Part shown: piece after piece, positions 50,693-51,818 of the stretch
Layout of the letters: every line of letters starts with the position of its first letter
Numbering within the stretch: the first letter of the stretch is position 1
Assembly: GCA_002433485.1 (NCBI GenBank)
Contig: DJIF01000131.1
Location: forward strand, 1-51,818
Reading direction: 5' to 3'
DNA length: 51,818 nt
From: Deltaproteobacteria bacterium UBA6601
GTDB lineage: Bacteria; Myxococcota_A; UBA796; UBA9615
Position numbers and translations under genes: made by a program
The notes under the pieces: model-generated
What the model was told of the DNA's origin: nothing
Databases searched by the model: none
What the model saw: only the letters and a program-made list of their open reading frames with translations

Positions 50693-51818
50693 ATGAGCGC
50701 GACCCTTGAGACGGTCTTTGCCCAGACCCTAGGTATCTACCTTGAGCCGGTTCAAGAGTACCTAGACGATCCGGGAGTCTCCGAGGTGCTGATTAACGGT
50801 GCTAAGGAGGTCTATGTCGAGCGTAGCGGCAAGCTTTATCTGACGGGCGCCGCTTTTGAGCATGAGGACCATGTGCTGGCCCTGGCAAAGAACATTGCCC
50901 AGTATGTGGGCACCGTACTCAATGATGAGAACCCCCTGATTGACGCGCGCCTGCCAGGCGGATCCAGGGTCCACATGACGATGCCGCCGGTTTCCCGAAA
51001 GGGCATATGCATTGCGATCCGGAAGTTCTTCAAGGAGGCGCTAACGGTCGACAAGTTGCTTGAGTTTGGCACGCTCACTCAAGACACAGCGGATTTCCTC
51101 GACCTGTGCGTCAAGACCGAGATGAACCTGGTGGTCGCAGGCGGCACGGGTTCCGGCAAAACCTCGTTGCTCAATGTTCTCTCGTCCATGGTTCCCTCAG
51201 ACCAACGCATTGTGGTGCTTGAAGAGAGTACCGAGTTGCAACTGCAGCAGCCCCACCTGCTGCAGTACGAGACCCGATCTGCGGACCGGCAGGGAAGAGG
51301 AGAGGTGACCATTCGGAGCCTGTTTCGATCGGCTATGCGAATGCGCCCTGATCGGGTGATCATTGGTGAGGTCCGCGGTGGCGAGGCGCTGGACATGGTG
51401 CAGGCTATGGTTTCGGGTCATAAAGGGTCCATGTCCACCACACACGCCAGCACTTCTACAGAGACTCTGGCGCGGCTGGAGACCCTGGCCTTGATGGGCG
51501 ATGTGGAACTGCCGTTGTTTGCGCTTCGCACTCAGATTGCGTTGGCGCTCGATGTGATCGTCCAGGTTGCTAGGCTGAGCGACGGTTCACGGCGCATTGT
51601 GCAGATCAGTGAGGTGCTGCCGCTCAGTGAAGATGATCGATATAAGTTGCGGGACATCTTTGTTTTTAAGCCTGGCGGCAAGGCGGAAGACGGTCGCATT
51701 CTTGGGGACCTGTTGCCTACTGGTCTACTGCCGACCTTTTCCGATCAGGTGAAGATGGCTGGGCTCAAATTCCCACGCGCGATGGTTGAGGCAGCTCGGA
51801 AGCGCAGGGATGAACGCA
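50693..51818 (+). CDS. Second CpaF/TadA-type ATPase, no FHA domain (partial, runs off the window)
   Basis: 375 codons are present without a stop at the right edge. Compared with the FHA-fused ATPase it lacks the FHA domain and most of the helical N-domain, starting almost at the core (YLDDPGVSEVLINGAKEVYVERSG). Seen: Walker A GGTGSGKT near residue 149, VVLEESTELQLQQPHLLQYETR, RMRPDRVIIGEVRGGEALDMVQAM, and STTHASTSTETLARLE. All catalytic motifs are intact. The ATG lies 3 bp after the preceding stop. It may power retraction or an alternative fibre; only its family is certain. Confidence 0.9.
   Translation, partial: MSATLETVFAQTLGIYLEPVQEYLDDPGVSEVLINGAKEVYVERSGKLYLTGAAFEHEDHVLALAKNIAQYVGTVLNDENPLIDARLPGGSRVHMTMPPVSRKGICIAIRKFFKEALTVDKLLEFGTLTQDTADFLDLCVKTEMNLVVAGGTGSGKTSLLNVLSSMVPSDQRIVVLEESTELQLQQPHLLQYETRSADRQGRGEVTIRSLFRSAMRMRPDRVIIGEVRGGEALDMVQAMVSGHKGSMSTTHASTSTETLARLETLALMGDVELPLFALRTQIALALDVIVQVARLSDGSRRIVQISEVLPLSEDDRYKLRDIFVFKPGGKAEDGRILGDLLPTGLLPTFSDQVKMAGLKFPRAMVEAARKRRDER

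Noticed and set aside
1..51818. CRISPR arrays, tRNA/rRNA genes, insertion sequences, attachment sites
   Set aside because: No regularly spaced repeats, cloverleaf-like sequences, transposase motifs or flanking target duplications were seen on reading; this is a visual check only.

Overview
The window is about 60% GC by eye, densely coded and almost free of spacer DNA. The gene content points to a Gram-negative deltaproteobacterial lineage of the Myxococcota/Bradymonadota kind: tandem Hanks-type Ser/Thr kinases, FHA proteins, a tilS-ftsH-folP-cdaA-cdaR-glmM-pdxJ housekeeping run, many lipoproteins with TPR-like sequence, and a large Tad (tight adherence) pilus locus. That assignment is an inference from gene content, not a match. 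I saw no rRNA, tRNA, CRISPR array, insertion sequence or prophage.

Layout. (1) 1-3.3 kb: the tail of a PLP aminotransferase, a ParB-like protein with an MraZ/AbrB-like N-terminus read leftwards, a roughly 500-bp non-coding stretch with an AT-rich core and DnaA-box-like 9-mers, a COQ10/START-like protein and a TPR-like membrane-anchored protein. (2) 3.4-10.5 kb: an alpha/beta hydrolase diverging from an MrfA-type helicase plus MrfB-type exonuclease pair (DNA repair). A perfect LexA-like palindrome lies between them. A leftward pair follows (RNHCP zinc protein and GT39-like membrane protein). (3) 10.6-23.9 kb: a rightward housekeeping operon with 4-bp overlaps: a small coiled-coil protein, tilS, ftsH, folP, cdaA, cdaR, glmM, pdxJ, nnr, tsaE, a ComEA-like helix-hairpin-helix protein, a cysteine desulfurase and mnmA. 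It combines tRNA modification, membrane proteolysis, folate, c-di-AMP, cell-wall precursor and cofactor functions. (4) 23.9-38.35 kb: two small lipoproteins, two paralogous transmembrane Ser/Thr kinases, a TPR-like lipoprotein and a complete oligopeptide-type ABC transporter (binding protein, two permeases, a fused double ATPase). A TolB-like propeller and a DUF192 protein follow. The kinase-to-DUF192 genes overlap or nearly touch, so kinases and transporter are probably co-transcribed. (5) 38.4 kb to the end: a Tad locus behind a well-formed promoter: Flp pilin, prepilin peptidase, three TadE/TadG-like proteins, an unrecognised membrane-anchored protein, CpaB, the secretin CpaC, a CpaF ATPase with an N-terminal FHA domain, TadB, TadC, an FHA/proline-rich/transmembrane protein and a second CpaF-type ATPase running off the window.

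The most interesting themes are the possible phospho-signalling link between the tandem kinases and the FHA-fused Tad ATPase, the two ATPases in one Tad locus, the LexA-like box at the mrfAB promoter, and the MraZ/ParB-like fusion beside an origin-like intergenic region. All functional statements rest on motif reading by eye. No database search or computation was run.
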